Positions 25,651-39,180 of a stretch of DNA of 64,000 nucleotides are shown here, one piece after another (positions within the stretch are counted from its first letter, which is position 1; each line of letters opens with the position of its first letter). The stretch is from the NCBI GenBank assembly GCA_024734495.1, contig JALMQS010000904.1, forward strand, positions 186,001 to 250,000. Reading direction: 5' to 3'. The DNA comes from Forficula auricularia (Eukaryota; Arthropoda; Insecta; Dermaptera; Forficulidae). The notes below the pieces were generated by a model. It was not told the DNA's origin. It made no database searches and saw nothing but the letters and a program-made list of their open reading frames with translations. The translations under genes were made by a program, and so were the position numbers.

Positions 25651-26721
25651 ATTGGAGGCCCCTCTCCACAGATGAGAGCCAAATTCGAGACAGAGACGAA
25701 TTTGAGCCTTATACAATGTAAGAAGCTGCTTTAACAAGCTAATTAATTTTTTTTTAAGTGTAAATTTCGGTTTTCAAGAGTTAAAAATATTTAACGCAAA
25801 GGAAGGAATATTACAATCATGAGAGAGAAAGAAAAACAAATGGGGGTATCGAACTTACATCCTTAAGACCCTATTATTGTCGCTACATTAAGAGTCTGTC
25901 AGTGTGACAGAGATTTGAGCTCGTAAACTAAATAAGATACAAACTTGAAATTTACAAGTTACATTTAATAATTTTTTTAAATTATAAAAATATATTAAAA
26001 AATGCTTTATTTATTAGCTATTTATTTATTAATGCACTAAAAAGTCGAAAATAAATTTTCCTTTGCCGAAAAAATGTTCATACTCACATAGCTAAAAATA
26101 CAACAGTTGGTGTTTTTAAATTGAAATTTAATTGAAATGCCCACGCTAATATTTATAGTCATGTGACTATGGAAATCTTTTTGGTATGAAGGAAAATTTA
26201 TTTTCTACTTTTTAGTGTGTATTTTGAAATAACATCGTGAAAGAGTGAGGATATTGATTTACTTACAAGAGATAAGGTTGTAGAACATATAATTTAGTTT
26301 TTGAGAACCTGGTTTTTATGGGCACCATGGAGGGATGGTTTTCAGGGAGTAGAAAACGGGAGAAGGGATGAAAATTGCCTGATAAGTGCTGACATCTTTA
26401 AATAACATCTTTAACTTTACTCTCTCTGTCTCAATGGAAAATTTTTATAAATTCAAGTGACTGGGGAGTCTTGTCGTGTCGAAAGAGCGCATTGAGTTGG
26501 TGATATCAGATAAGGCTGAATTTAAGAAACAAATTAAATGCCATGTAGGCAGTGGCGCAACACACGGGGGGGGGCTAAAGGGGCTGAAGCACTTTCCCCC
26601 TTCTCAGGACAAGGAAAAAAATGAAAGTAAAAGCAAAAATGAAAAAATTAACAAATGAAAATAAAAAAATATTTGGTAAATTTTAATCAATATTTTAAAT
26701 ATAAATTAAGACAAAATAAAT

Positions 26722-27680
26722 TGACTCGTTCTGATGTGGGCATCCACTTGACTTTACCATACAACCTCACTTATATTTAATATATAATAAAATTATTTTT
26801 AATCATGTAGGGGAGGTTAGTTTTTGCATTTTTAGACTTCTGGGGGCACAGTGATTATGTATACAAAATTTGGTTGAGTTTTGTATAAGGGCTTACTGGT
26901 AAATTTTCATTTTTTGACCCTACACCCCCTACCCATTTTGGGCTGTTAGTTTTTGCATTTTTAGACTTCTTTTTAAATTTAACCCCCCCCTACGCCCCCC
27001 TAATTTTGGGCCGATATGCACCAAAATCTAATCAGCTCTTAATCTCACTGGACCAAAAACTAATTGTGAAATTTGGTTTCGATATTCACACTAGTTTTTG
27101 AGTTAGCTCGTCCACAAAAATTTGATAACGCACAGACTAACGGACAACCAGACAACCGGACGGACAGACAGACTAACAGACATTTTGACAAAACAATTAT
27201 TATCTGGAAAAATATGATTTTTTCGATGTTCACTTATTAGAGCTTTTTTGTAGAGCGAAATGCCATGGTTTCGCTCGATTTTTAATTTTTAAACACCCCT
27301 CCACGTCCCTTAATTTTGGGTCGATATGCACCAAAATCTAATCAGCTCTTAATCTCAATGTGACCAAAACTACGTGTGAAATTTGGTTTTGATATTCACA
27401 CTAGTTTTGAGCTAGCTCGTCCATAAAAATTTGGTAACGCACGCATACAACAGACTAACAGACATTTTGAGCAAAACAATTATTATCTCGAAAAATATAA
27501 TTTTTCGATGTTCACCTATTAGGGCTTTTTTGTAGACCGAAATGCCATGGTTTCGCTCAATTTTTTTAATCAAAATAGTTTCATCCGTTTTTGAGGTATA
27601 TCGAAAAAAAGAAGCAAAAAAACACTTTTTTCGTGCACGATTACAATACCAGCCATGCCCTGTATGGTACAAGTAAAGGG
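26722..27680 (+). mobile_element. Repeat family A, copy with internal duplication
   Basis: Starts with TGACTCGTTCTGATGTGGGC. The conserved 3' module (AATCTAATCAGCTCTTAATCTCA to CCATGGTTTCGCTC) occurs twice, at 27020-27280 and 27320-27570, so the copy has an internal direct duplication. It ends near CCCTGTATGGTA at 27667. Confidence 0.6.
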
Positions 27681-27869
27681 ATTTTATTTCCATATATGTA
27701 TATATAATTATATATTAACAAAAATCAAAAAATGATGATATATGTGTGTGTTAGCCCCCCTGGGACAAAATCCTGGTTGCCCCACTGCATGTAGGTAGTT
27801 AGTAAAGCTAAATGCCAATTTGATTTACAAAATAGGCGATTATTTTTGTTAAAGAAATTTAATTTATTC

Positions 27870-29860
27870 ATAGGATAATTCACTTTCTACTCAAGTGAGA
27901 TCAATTTCTTTCTTGTGAAAACTGACCATTTTAATGATAGAAGATACACGTAAAAGTGATGTTTGAACGAGTGGCTGAACAATTCGTTTGAAATAATAAA
28001 CGCGTTTTGAGGTCGCTGGGCTCCAATCACAGTATTTATCAACATTGCCATTGCAATTTCATTCATTAGACCTACTCGTCGGAATATGAGTAATGTACAA
28101 GAACGCCTCAAAAGCGTCCTTAAAATCCAGGTCTTCTTCTAGTGTTGCCCAGAAATTATATTAGGACCTAAAATGAGGTAAATAAATAATAGTCAATAAA
28201 TTGCATTCATTATCTTTACTATCTTCTCGAAACACTATGAATTTAATTAGTTATAATACTAAATATCATGTACATATTTTGATTCAAGAAGTTTATATCA
28301 ATGAATTATAACATTGTGTAGATTTTTAATAATTTAAGATTGGCTAATTTTTATTTATTTATTTTTTTCGCCAAAAATAGTAGTCCGATAATGGATTTTG
28401 GGTTAACCATGCACTAGGGTGATTCATTTCTGCATATTTTTTTTAGGTGCTCAAGCAAAAAAATATCAATCTGCATATAGAAAAAAAATTTCACCAAAGA
28501 TGAGGTCTTAATTCCAATATTAAGTACTTACTATTTCAATTTTGATTTTTTCCATTTAAAATGAGAGCTGTCGAAGTACATTTTTTGAGGAAAATTGTGA
28601 TTTTTTTATTTTTTACAACGGACCGCTAAATATAGAAAAAAATTGACATTTATTTAAAGGAAATTTTATCCTCTTCAAAAATCGTCCTTACACCCAAGTT
28701 TTTTATATACTATTCAACTTTTTGCGATTTTTAGCATTTTTTTTTTTGCAAAAATAAGATAATTCATATTGATGTTTGTCTGTTATGCTTCAAAAATGTT
28801 AAAAAATTGCATAAAACACATTACAATTTTACTTTTGATGTTTTTTGATTAATTTATTTATTATTTTTACTTTTATAACAAGTCAGATATCAGAATAAAT
28901 ATAAAAAAATTCATAATGTACAAAAATGTGATGATGGTCAATCGAAAAGTTAAATTCCTTTATTTGCCATTTTTTATTCAATTATCAGTTATAAAAATTG
29001 CTGTAACTCATAAATTATTGGTCCGAGCAACTTGGCTCTAAGGACCTTTTTTGAAGAGGATAAAATTTTCTTTAAATACATGTCAATTTTTTTTCTATAC
29101 TTAGCTGTTCGTTCTAAAAAATTAAAAAATTACAATTTTCCTTAAAAAATGTACTTCGACAGCGTGAGCTACATGAAAAAAAACCAAAAGCAATTTTGAA
29201 GACCATGGAATATCTTAACTCCCTAACAGATACAACAACTCGTTTTTCAATATCGTAAAATGTGACTGAGAATTAGAAATTTGAAGAAAAAAAAATTTTA
29301 CATGCATTTTAAATGGAAAAAAATCAAATTAAAATAGTAAGTAATTAATATTGGAATTAACAGCTCATCTCTGGTGAGAATTTTTTTTCTATATACAGAT
29401 TGATATTTTGCTTGAGCACCTAAAACAAAAAAACTTGTAGAAATGAATCACCCTATTATGCACACATAATCAACAGTGAATTTTTCGTAAAAGTTTTGAA
29501 AAATTAAAAAAAAAATTAAGTAATAAATAGATGTCTTGATGTTACCTGGAAAATAAGTTAGCGCACTGGTTTGATCCCATGAGCTCCGACCAAGGGCAAA
29601 CACAACTTAACCTCTCTGCCTTAAGTTGAAAAGAATCAACTTTGAAGTATGATTTTCTGAAAAGATTTTAATAATTTTAAATATATACTACATGTTAAAA
29701 AGTGCTTTATATAATAGTTTTGGAATGCCAACACACCAGCTGAATTATGCCATTCTTGTAACGATGTTGAAGGAGGGTGATACAACAAATTCTCTTCTTT
29801 TACGTACACTTGTAGTACATGATTTTCTGTTAATGATATTCCACTCCTAAAATAGAGAAA
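27870..29860 (-). pseudogene. Unprocessed partial pseudogene of the folate dehydrogenase/cyclohydrolase
   Basis: Three decayed exons lie in the same order and strand as exons 5-7 of the intact gene. About 29735-29850 matches exon 5 (the ATTATGCCATT region and ACTCCTAAAA splice site). About 29543-29640 matches exon 6 with its upstream intron (GTTACCTGG, AAGTTGAAAAGAATC). About 27995-28165 matches exon 7 (CTGGATTTTAA, GTTGATAAATACTGTGATTGGAGCCCAGCG on the minus strand, described here in parts). Frames are broken and key residues lost: the Gly-rich PVPGG segment is disrupted. Retained introns show a DNA-level duplication rather than a retrocopy. A MITE (28417-29453) sits in its last intron. Exons 1-4 were not found upstream. 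Confidence 0.75.
28417..29453. mobile_element. Palindromic MITE, 1037 bp, TA target duplication
   Basis: Both ends read GGGTGATTCATTTCT inward and are flanked by TA (28415-28416 and 29454-29455). The arms stay complementary for several hundred bases (GGTGCTCAAGCAAAA; GTCGAAGTACATTTTTT; AGGATAAAATTTTC). No transposase. It interrupts the folate pseudogene. The GGGTGATTCA end is shared with the element at 36437-38123. Confidence 0.75.
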
Positions 29861-29961
29861 TTAATTATCTTATTAAGAGAAATCATTAATTAATAAATCT
29901 CCTGTTAATAAACATAATTAAGATATTTTAAAATAATTTTTAATTATTATATTGTATAGAT

Positions 29962-31180
29962 CAGTGTTTCTCAAAGTGTGTTGCGCGGAACTCTGGGGTT
30001 CCATAAAAACACGCCAAGGGTTCCGCCAAAAAATTCACTGTAGGTGAAAAAATTCTAGCGTTCATAAGGAAGGTGAAGTTTTGGATTAGTTCTGTGAATC
30101 GCAGAGATTTCGAGTGCTTTCCAGCTATGAAGGACATTTTGGAAGAAGATCTAAATACCAGTCAATATGCCAAAATTGTTCATAACTTGGAATGTCTGAA
30201 TAAATCAATCGAACAATATTTCACTGATGATAATTTTAAAAAACTGAAAAATAATTAACATTTAAGGAGATAGGTGTTGGTTCTAGGTGAAACATTTTAA
30301 TATAATAATAAAACTTGAGTAAGATGCGAGGTAGGTCTCACAAAAAAAAGAAATAAAACAACATTGAGTTTTGAATTCGATATTTTGGGGGTCAGTCCAT
30401 CATCAGGAGTCAGAGAAAAATTTTTCTCTGACTCCTGAAGATGGGCTGACCTCCCAAATATATCGAATTCAAAACTCAATGTTGTTTTATTTCTTTTTTT
30501 GTGAAACCTACCTCGCATCTTACTCAAAAGTTTTATTATTATGGAAAATAATTCTTGGATGAAAAATCCTTTTGTTGTTACTGAAAAGCCATCCTCTTTT
30601 TCACACCAAGATTATGAAAATTTTATCGAAATATCTTCAGATTCTTCACTGTAGACAGCCTTTGACAAAATTTTGGTGTAATTTGCGAATAACCACAGTT
30701 GACCCAGAAAGCTGTCTTAATTCTCTTTTACCATTTGCTACAACTTATTTGTGCGAGTCTGAATTCTCAACTTACTTATTAACAAAAAATAAGTACCGCA
30801 ATAAGTTGTATGCAGAGTCGGATATGAAATTATAACTTTCATCAATAAGACCTGATATAAAGTATTTGTGTATACACAAAAAACAGTATCTTTCGTCGCA
30901 TTGATGGTAATACCTATGAAAAGTTGATGTGTTCGAAAATGTTTTTTTTCTTTACTTACGGAAGTTTTGATTCAGTTACTATTTAATATAGATATAGTGG
31001 GTGATTGTATAAATAAAAAAATAAAAATATAAAACAATTAAAGTGTTTCTTAATTAATTCACTCCATATAACTACATTTCAAAGTCAAAAAAATGTTCTA
31101 TAACAACGCTATAATCGGGTTCCACGCTTACCTTCCAAACGGAAAAGGGCTCCACATTCGAAAAAGTTTGAGAAACACTG
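29962..31180 (+). mobile_element. hAT element, 1219 bp, with ZBED-like transposase remnant
   Basis: The termini are CAGTGTTTCTCAAA and inverse CAGTGTTTCTCAAAC, bounded by a perfect 8-bp duplication GTATAGAT (29954-29961 and 31181-31188). Decayed transposase pieces read on the plus strand. 30073-30255 gives LNKSIEQYFTD. 30545-30640 gives NNSWMKNPFVV. 30690-30850 gives LLPFATTYLCESEFS and NKYRNKL, the conserved C-terminal region of ZBED5-like hAT proteins. The frames are shifted and the N-terminal zinc finger is absent, so it is dead. A palindromic insertion at 30256-30544 splits it. Confidence 0.85.
30256..30544. mobile_element. Palindromic hammerhead-type element inserted in the hAT element
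   Basis: AAAATAATT is duplicated on both sides (30247-30255 and 30545-30553), marking the insertion. The arms mirror each other around 30412-30425 (AAACCTACCTCGCATCTTACTC at the right, its inverse at the left, given here in part). Each arm has a decayed CTGANGA core: 30406-30400 (-) and 30435-30441 (+). In both, GAAA has become CAAA next to the CCC of stem II, so self-cleavage is unlikely. Confidence 0.65.
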
Positions 31181-31978
31181 GTATAGATTATTGGTTCCTA
31201 ACTCTAGGGATATTACTCCCCATTGGGGTAAAATAGCTACTTGAAGAGAGTAATCAGACTAATTAATATATTTTGACGGTAACGGATTCAATTTTTCCGA
31301 TAAGGCGAGGCGAGGATGGATATTTTTTTAACAAGGGGTAAAGACCTAAAGACACATGGCTTGCTTGGTCATAGGGGTAATGAAACTGAAAATGTTACTA
31401 TAGGACTCACTGATATCATTATTGCTTTGCTCGTGACAGAAAACCATATTGCCGTGTTACCAGGCTCGAATCTGTTTTAATTTTGTACATAATATAAATT
31501 ATTTTATTTTTTATATTATATGGTCGTGTATTTAAATATATTGAAATATAATACAGTATATATAAATACTATAAACGGAAGCTTGGTGAATAAATTAATA
31601 ATCTATGAGTTTCAGTCTACGACAAGAGAAGACCGAAAGCGAGAATTCTTCTATATGAAAATATTCAAATAAAACAATTTAAAATCGTTTTTCATATTTC
31701 ATTTTTCAAATCATATAAATTAACTTTTATTTATCTATTAATAAAATTATTTATTCAATATTAATAATAAATATAACGCTTTAACTTGAGTCAGTAGCGC
31801 TAGTACTGATTTTATAGTAGGCATAGTAATATAATCATTTTATTTATATTTTAGTTGTTATATTAAAATCGTATATTTAAATATATTAAATTTGAATATA
31901 TGAAATGATGTATAGTATAATTAGTATAAGATTGTAGCTGAAAAAATCAATAAAACATATGTGAGATTTCCTCTAACA

Positions 31979-33155
31979 GTCTCTCATGCCGACTTCTGGA
32001 CCCAGCCTCTTGATTAAACAGTCCAAATGAATTATAAATAAGAAAGAAATCGATCTTATTTTATCAATTTCATCTATCTGAAGGTTTACAGTACATTCTA
32101 ATATAAGAAAATAGAATTTTAATTAAGAATTTTGTAGTTTAAAAGAAAGTGTATGAAAAGATTCAATTGCTTCTCTCGGGAGCGAATCAACTAGAAATGC
32201 CTAAGAGTTTTAAATTTTTTCTTATTAGATATTTATTGAAATCTATTGAAATTTCATATCTGTGAGTTATTTTTATTTATCTTTTATATCAAATAATTAT
32301 TATTAGGAGATTTGCATTTTGAAGGAGTAGTTTATTTGAAGACCACTTCGAAAAAAACGCTAATTACTACTTTAAAATAATTTTTAAAAATATGAAATTA
32401 ATTAGATATTATAAAACAATTAATTAGTAATAATTTACTTCAATTTTGAATGCAATCGAGTCAGTACTTTTTGATAAAATCGTCAAAAACCCCGAAAACC
32501 GTCTATGAAAGGCCGTTTTAGAAACATTTTAAAATTCACCTCCATGTCACAAGTCATTGTTTCGTTTCATATGACTTTTTTAACATTTTTCAAAGGGATC
32601 TCGTGCTTTCAAAAAGCATTCTCTTTTTGAATGTTCAGATGGTTTTTGACGATTTTCTCAGAAAGTACTGAATCGATTTCAGTTCAAAATTGAAGTAAAT
32701 TATTAATAATTAATTGTTTTATAAGATCTAATTAATTTCATATTTTTAAAAAAATTTCAACGGAGTTATTAGCGTTTTTTCAAATTGGAATTCAAGTAAA
32801 CTACCCTTTAAAATAAAAATTTCCTAATAATAATTATTTGATATATAAAGATAAATATAACCTACAGATATGAAATTTCAAAAGATTTTAATAAATATCT
32901 AATGAGAAAAAAATAAAACTCTTAGGCATTTCTAGTTGATTCGCTCCCGAGAGAAGAAATTGAATCTTTTCATACAATTTCTTTTAACCGACAAAATTCT
33001 TAATCAAAATGATATTTTACTTATATAATAAACATACTGTGAACCTTCACATAGATGAAATCGATTAAAATAAGACCGTTTTCTTTCTTATTTATAATTT
33101 TTTTGATCTGTTTTATCAAGAGACTGGGTCGCACAAGTCACCCGGCATCAGCGAG
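31979..33155. repeat. Long imperfect palindrome, ~1.18 kb
   Basis: The left arm (31979-32560) contains TCTTGATTAAACAG, TTCATCTATCTGAAGG and CTCTCGGGAGCGAATCAACTAG. The right arm (32570-33155) mirrors all three. No ORF or target duplication was recognised. A partial third arm runs to about 33440. 31190-31970 holds no recognised feature. Confidence 0.65.
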
Positions 33156-33539
33156 TCTTTGATATGATTTCTGGGTTTTTACCATTTTCTCAAAAACTAA
33201 TCAAACAATTTCGTTCAAAATTGAATATAATTATTAATAATTGATTTTTTTATAATATTTATTAATTTCATACTTTTAAAAATTATTTCAAAGTAGTAAT
33301 TAGCGTTTTAACTTCAAATAAACTACCCTTTAAAATGCAAATATTCTAATAAATACTATTTGATATAAAAGATAAAAGAAAATATTTCATAGATATGAAA
33401 TTTCATTAGATTTAATTGAATATGTGATAAGGAAAAAATTAAACCATTTTACCGTTTCTAGAGCGAATATCATCAAGGTATTATATTAATTCACTATTAG
33501 TAACATCACTAAAGAAGAGAAAAATAATAATAATTTTTA

Positions 33540-33955
33540 TAAAAAAATAAAACCGATTTCAAAAATATTAAATACAACAAATAAAATTATAAGAACTCAA
33601 AAATAAAATAAAATGCACTAAAAGATATAAAATAATTATCTAATTTAGTTACAATTAAACGACGAAATATTAATATGAAATTACTTTTTGAAGTCGGTGC
33701 TAAACAAACTATATAAGCGAGCGTACCCGCCAAACGTACTAAGTAAGATCCGTCGAGTTCGATTCATAAAATATGTATATGTTTGGCACCGACTTCAAAA
33801 AGTGATTTCATCTTAATATTTCGTCGTTTAGTTGTAACTAAATTAGATAATTATTTTATACATTTTAGTGCATTTTATTTGATTTTTGAATTCTTATTAT
33901 TTTATTTGTTGTATTTAATTTTTTTGAAGTCGGTTTTATTTTTTTATAAAAATTA
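33540..33955. mobile_element. Inverted pair of ACCGACTTC MITE copies
   Basis: A plus-strand copy (33540-33710) and a minus-strand copy (33778-33955) of the repeat at 6885-7080 face each other across about 65 bases. Shared blocks: TTTTTGAAGTCGGTGC, AATTATCTAATTTAG, AAACGACGAAATATTAA. 33970-34770 shows only AT-rich sequence with TAGGACAATTATG blocks in both orientations. Confidence 0.6.
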
Positions 33956-34769
33956 TGGTCTGTTTTATCTAGAGACTAGATCACAAATCTCTAGTCATCA
34001 GAGACTGTAAGAGGGAATATAACACATTTTTTATGAATTTAAATATACGCTTATATAATTTAACAATTAAAATTAAATGATTATATTTCATGCCTACTAA
34101 AAGCACTGTGGCTGGCTGGAGAATTTCTTACGAAACCTTTTTTTGGTCGTATTTAGAGAATTGTATCAATATCTACTACGTGATTAGGATAATTAATTAT
34201 GTAGGACAATTATGGGTTGACGGTAAGTAAAAATAAATCCTCACTAAATTATCTCAATCATTTCGACATTATTTCATGGAATATCCATTTCTTGTCTTCA
34301 GGGCGATAGGTCAATAAAAATAAATATAGCATGTATCGTTGCAGCACATAAGTAAACAAAACAATATTCAGATCATTATAACATTTCTCTATTTAGATAA
34401 AAAAGTAAACACACGTCGACATGGTTGAAATAAATTTGTGAGGATTTATTTTTGCTTATCGTCAAAGCATAATTGTCCTACTTAATCAATTATCATGTAG
34501 ATATAGATCAAATTCTCTAAATGCATTTGACTGAATTTGTTTTTGTTTACTGTGATTCAAACGCCCATAATTGCCCTACATGGATTTACCAGAGACACGA
34601 TCGCTATCTCCAAATGTACGCTCTTTGGTTTCTTTGCTGATGATTTGTTTGCTGCTTAATCAGGAGAGAGACAAAATCCGCAGTTCCGAACCTAGGACTA
34701 GTTGGGTTAACTACTCTAGAATGCCCTAAATAACTAACTTAATCATCATGTTTATTTACAAGAGATTTA

Positions 34770-34835
34770 TTAATGGGGAGTCGGGTAGGCTAGGGGTTAA
34801 CATGTCAGCCTGCTAACCAAGTGGGGTCCACTTCA
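34770..34835 (+). repeat. tRNA-like SINE head (putative)
   Basis: GGCTAGGGGTTAAC, a CTGCTAA loop-like stretch and AGTGGGGTCCACT follow each other as in the D arm, anticodon loop and variable arm of a serine-type tRNA. No acceptor stem or T arm closes, so it is not a tRNA gene. Confidence 0.3.
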
Positions 34836-34863
34836 AAAAAATCGGAGGGAAGACTCTGAAGAG

Positions 34864-35285
34864 GGTTTGTCTCGTTTATACGATTTCATTAAGCAACACC
34901 CAGAAGCAGACGTAAATCCATTTTTAGCTAAATCTTCAGTTTTTCCAACATTATGTAGAAAAAGGTTTGAAAAAATAGAAGCTGAACGACAAATGCCAAT
35001 TCGTTTAGAATTAACTGGTGATCGGCCAACAACATCTTCAACAAGTTCTTCCCTTCTAAAATTATTCAAAAATGTTGAATCTCAATTAAATCTAGATTCT
35101 AAAATTGATTCTAATGATCCTAACTATTACTTAGATCCTTTACAATATTGGCAAAAAAAGCAGGTATTCCTATTAGTCAAGTGCCATTTGATGAAATGAT
35201 GTCTCATAATCTACAATGTCAAATGCAAGAAAACTATAGATATAAATTATTCAAAATTCGAATCCGACTTGAGGCATCCGGCTAG
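34864..35285 (+). pseudogene. Decayed hAT transposase C-terminal fragment (tentative)
   Basis: An open frame without its own ATG (34864-35160) reads YDFIKQHPEADVNPFLAK through a serine/threonine stretch to YLDPLQYWQKK. It shifts by one base into AGIPISQVPFDE up to a stop near 35283. The DPLxYW spacing followed by a hydrophobic-Pro-x-Ser stretch fits the dimerisation region of hAT transposases. There are no catalytic residues and no transposon ends. It might instead be an unrelated retrocopy. Confidence 0.35.
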
Positions 35286-35514
35286 ACAATGACCCTCAGG
35301 CGAGGGAGGTAGAGACAAATTTAATAAAAATAATTAGTATCGTAAATTAGCTTATGGCTAGAAAGGCCGAAAACCCCCCAAAAAAAGGATTTATTCATGA
35401 TTTCTCTTAAGTGTTATTTTTTAAATTAGATGTATATATCAAGTATGCGGGTGAATGTATTTTTACCAACTCCCCATCAGTCTTGAGTCAATAAATACAA
35501 TTCTATGACCTTGA

Positions 35515-35890
35515 ACCAAACTCAACCAAATTTTGTATACATAATTAGTGAGCCCCCAGAAGACTAAAAGTACAAAAACTAACCAAAACTATTCAATATT
35601 TGGTTGGGTTTGGTCCAAGGGCCTAGATTTTGATTTTTGACTCCACCCCCCCCCCCCCAATTTTGTTCCTCAAAAAATATAATAATCTTTTCGTTATTAT
35701 AAGTTCATTTTATTAGTGGTATATTTCATTTTTCTTTTTTAGTTTGAAAATCTTATAGTTTTAATTTTTAAACCCCCCTCCCCCTTAATTTTGGGTCCGA
35801 TTTCAACCAAAATCTAATCAGCTCTTAATCTCAATGCACCTAAACTGCATTTGAAATTTCGTTTTATATGCACACTAGTTTTTGAGCTAA
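35515..35890. mobile_element. Repeat family A fragments in mixed orientation
   Basis: 35515-35580 reads in the minus sense (AACTCAACCAAATTTTG). 35610-35890 reads in the plus sense through C runs to AATCTAATCAGCTCTTAATC. It is rearranged and truncated. Confidence 0.5.
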
Positions 35891-35905
35891 CTATCTTTTT
35901 TTATT

Positions 35906-35948
35906 CAAAGCCAACGTTTCGGAGGTTTATTCCCTCCTTCTTCGCATG
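35906..35948 (-). ncRNA. Decayed hammerhead-like motif
   Basis: On the minus strand: GCGAAGA, then GGAGG...CCTCC, then GAAACGTT. Stem II and GAAA are intact and flanking GG/CC could pair, but the leading CTGAAGA has become GCGAAGA. It is related to 43413-43466 and is probably inactive. Confidence 0.45.
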
Positions 35949-36436
35949 GTTTTGAAAGGTCAGTGAAGGAAATACAATGTGACATTTCCCTCTGTCTCCT
36001 ATCTCAGTGACAGTAACAATAATATACAGTATTTCATTATGAGCAGAATTTAATACACTTTTTTCCACACACCCTCTTCCTCGAAACTAAAATGAACTGC
36101 CCTAAGGTGAAATCCTAGGCACGCCCTTATATGGTTCGAAGGTCTAGAATCTTCATTTTTGTCCTTCCGCTTCATTTTGGGTGTTTATTTTCAAAATTTT
36201 ACATCCTTATTAGAAGTAAAGTTGTAGGGAATGTAATTTTTGACATTTTCGTTTGAAAATTTTTTGAAATTAAACATCCAAAATGAGGCTGACGGTCAAA
36301 AATGAAGATTCTAGACCAATGGTTCCCAACCTGGGGGGGCGACCGGGTTTTCAGGGGGGCAATAAATAAGTGGGGGCGATTTGGGGGAAGATGAATATTC
36401 AAAGGGAAAAAATTAAAATAGTACTGTATAGTAGAA

Positions 36437-38123
36437 CCTGTACAAGTGATTCAGCCAAGAGTGACGAAGTACACATCTCAGGAACTAATAATCGTAGAAA
36501 TTTGGGAAAAAAATCGCTCAGGAAATCGACCAAGAAAATTGCTGGAAATATTTTTAAGTTCATATGTCCTACCGCTAGATGCTAAATGAACTTCGATCGT
36601 ATAAAAATGCGATTTTCTCAAAAGTTTTCCAATATAAATTTAGAAATGAATATCTCAGTTGGTGCCACTATAAACTAGTCCATCTGTTTGATCAATGACT
36701 TTTTATGTAGGGGTAAAATAAAGGCAAAGCGAAGATGCTAAGCTTTTATGAACTCTAAAGTCTATAACTTAAAGTTTGACTTAACGGAAATTTGTTAACA
36801 AGGTCTGGTTCAAGAAAGGAAGGTTTGGTGAATAAAATAAAAAAAACCACCTGCATTTAGGTTCTGTGCCGCTCTCGCTAAAGGGGCGTGTTTTATAAAG
36901 TTAACCGTTTTATTGATTTTGCTCCAAAATCTTAAATGAACCATATAATTATTTTATTAGATTCAGAAAGTAGATAAAATTTGCAATAAAGCATGTTCAA
37001 ACACATGTCGATATCTTTTCTCGTTTTAGCGAGTTATTACTTAAAAAGTATTTTATTAACGGATTTATCAAAAACAAAATAGATAATCGAGTTTTCAATT
37101 TTTTTATATGTTTCGAAGTCAAGCATGCCATGGAAAAATAAAAAAACAATTTAAAACTTTGTTCTTATTTTTCATGTAATCACAACAATAATGATATAAC
37201 ATAACAAACAATAAAATAACAATTAAAACATTAACATCTATTTGTGAAAAATCACCGTTTCCATAGAAACTGTCAACCAAATCTTTGCGGCCTTCTAAGA
37301 AATTAGACATTTTGAAATTTAATACCTACTCACAGGCGACACAGAAAAGCGTTATTATCATTATTGTTGTAATTAAGTGAAAATAAGAACAAAGTTTTAG
37401 ACTGTTTTTTTATTTCTCCATGGCATGCTTGATTCTACGAAACTTAAAAAAATTTGAGACTCAATTGCCTATTTTGTTTCTTTAATAAATTCGTTAATAA
37501 AATATTCTTTAAGCAATAACTGTTAAACGAAAAGAATAATACGACATGCGGTTTGAACATATTTTGTTGCAAATTTGATCTACTTTCTGAATTTAATAAA
37601 ATAATTATACGGTTCTATTTAAGATTTTGGAGCAAAAATTAATAAAACGCTTAACTTTATAAAACACGCCCCTTAGCGAGGGCGGCAAGAAGTAGGAATG
37701 GCATGGATGGTTTTTTATTTTATTCACCAAACCTTCCTTTCTTGAACCAGACCTTGTTAACAAAATTCCGTTAAGTCAAACTTAAGTTATAGATACTTCA
37801 GTCCATAAAAGTTTAGCATCCCCTCCCGCCTTTATTTGACGTCCTACAATAAAAAGTCATTTATCAAAAAGATGGACTATTATAGTGGCATTAACGTGAG
37901 AGTATTCATTTCTAAACTTATATTGGAAAATTTTTGAGAAAATTGCATTTTTTATACGATCGAAGCTATTGCCACCTAACGGTGGACGTATGAACTTAAA
38001 AAATATTTCCAGCAATTTTTCTTGGTCGATTTCCTCTGAAGGATTTTTTTCTCAAACTTCTACGATTGTGGAGTTCCTGAGATATGATTACCTCGTCACC
38101 CTTATTGAATCACCCGGTACAGA
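36437..38123. mobile_element. Palindromic element, ~1.69 kb
   Basis: The ends (CCTGTACAAGTGATTCAGCC, inverse CTGTACCGGGTGATTCA) and arms (GGTTCAAGAAAGGAAGGTTTGG; AAAGTCATTGATCAA; given in parts) mirror each other about 37260. It contains no transposase. A two-base length difference and many substitutions between arms show it is old. Confidence 0.6.
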
Positions 38124-38511
38124 AGAAGTTTGAGCAACAATAGTGTTTCGAGGCGAATTGACGAAATGGCAGGACGTAGAATTCAAACTCACCAATTTGT
38201 TGAAAAAAGTATATTTGCATTGCAGATTGATGATTCAACTGTGATTGATAACAAAACAATTTAATTAGCTTATGTGAGGTTTATCAATGAACAAAAGGAA
38301 ATTACCGAGGAAATATTGTTTGTTAGAACTTTGATCACTGATTCAAAGGGATAGTCGATTTTTAAAGTGGTGCAAGATTATTTTGAGGAAAAAGAGATTC
38401 CCTAACAAACGTGAGTTAATTATTTCACTTCTTTGTTCTTAAAAAAATCTGTAAAAAATGTAGATTTTAATTTTTTTCTATTTTATTTAAGAGTAACCGG
38501 ATAAAACTGCT

Positions 38512-38885
38512 TTGGTTGTTTTTATATACGGTAATAAAATTGAAATCAATTTTCCCCCTAAAGCCCTCTTTACGAGAAACACGCGGTTTTCGAACGTTCA
38601 GCACCCTTTCGCTGTCAAATTGGATAAAAGTCGAACAAGCGCTTTCGCCAACTCTTTTATCCCTATGACCTTCAGAGACTGGAACTCGCTCCCTGCCACC
38701 ATCTTTCCCGCCACTTATAACTTTCAAGTATTTAAGACCCGTATCCACAGATACCTTCGACCTCCGCCCAGCCCATAAAATTCTTTCTTCTTCTTTTCAC
38801 GATGGAGGGGCCAACCCAGGCCTTTAGGGGTTGCACCTTTTTGGTGTAACTCCTTCCCTCATCATTTTCATAAAAAAAAAAACTT
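38512..38885 (+). mobile_element. Non-LTR retrotransposon 3' end
   Basis: The frame ending at 38778 reads FRDWNSLPATIFPATYN and HRYLRPPPSP. The 3' tail (GGCCAACCCAGGCC) leads to an A-rich end at 38871-38882. It is 5'-truncated and nearly the same as 24860-25235 in opposite orientation. Confidence 0.7.
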
Positions 38886-39180
38886 TAATCCTTCCGTGAT
38901 TGAAGTTGGCGCTTTAAAGCAGCGCTTGTTTCTTATTCCGGGCTCTCATCAAATTAACCGCGCGGACTCAATCCGAATCGATAAACAACTCTGAAATAGA
39001 GAATTGTCATTTGTATAAGTATTTACACTTTTTTTTTATTATTATTTATAAAAATGTATTAATTTATCCATGAAATACTTTTAATCACTCTCTCTTTTCC
39101 AACGCACATTATGAGTTTTCCTAATGAGACAAATATTCAATTTGTTATTTAGAAATATATTTCTTAAATGATTTACTGAA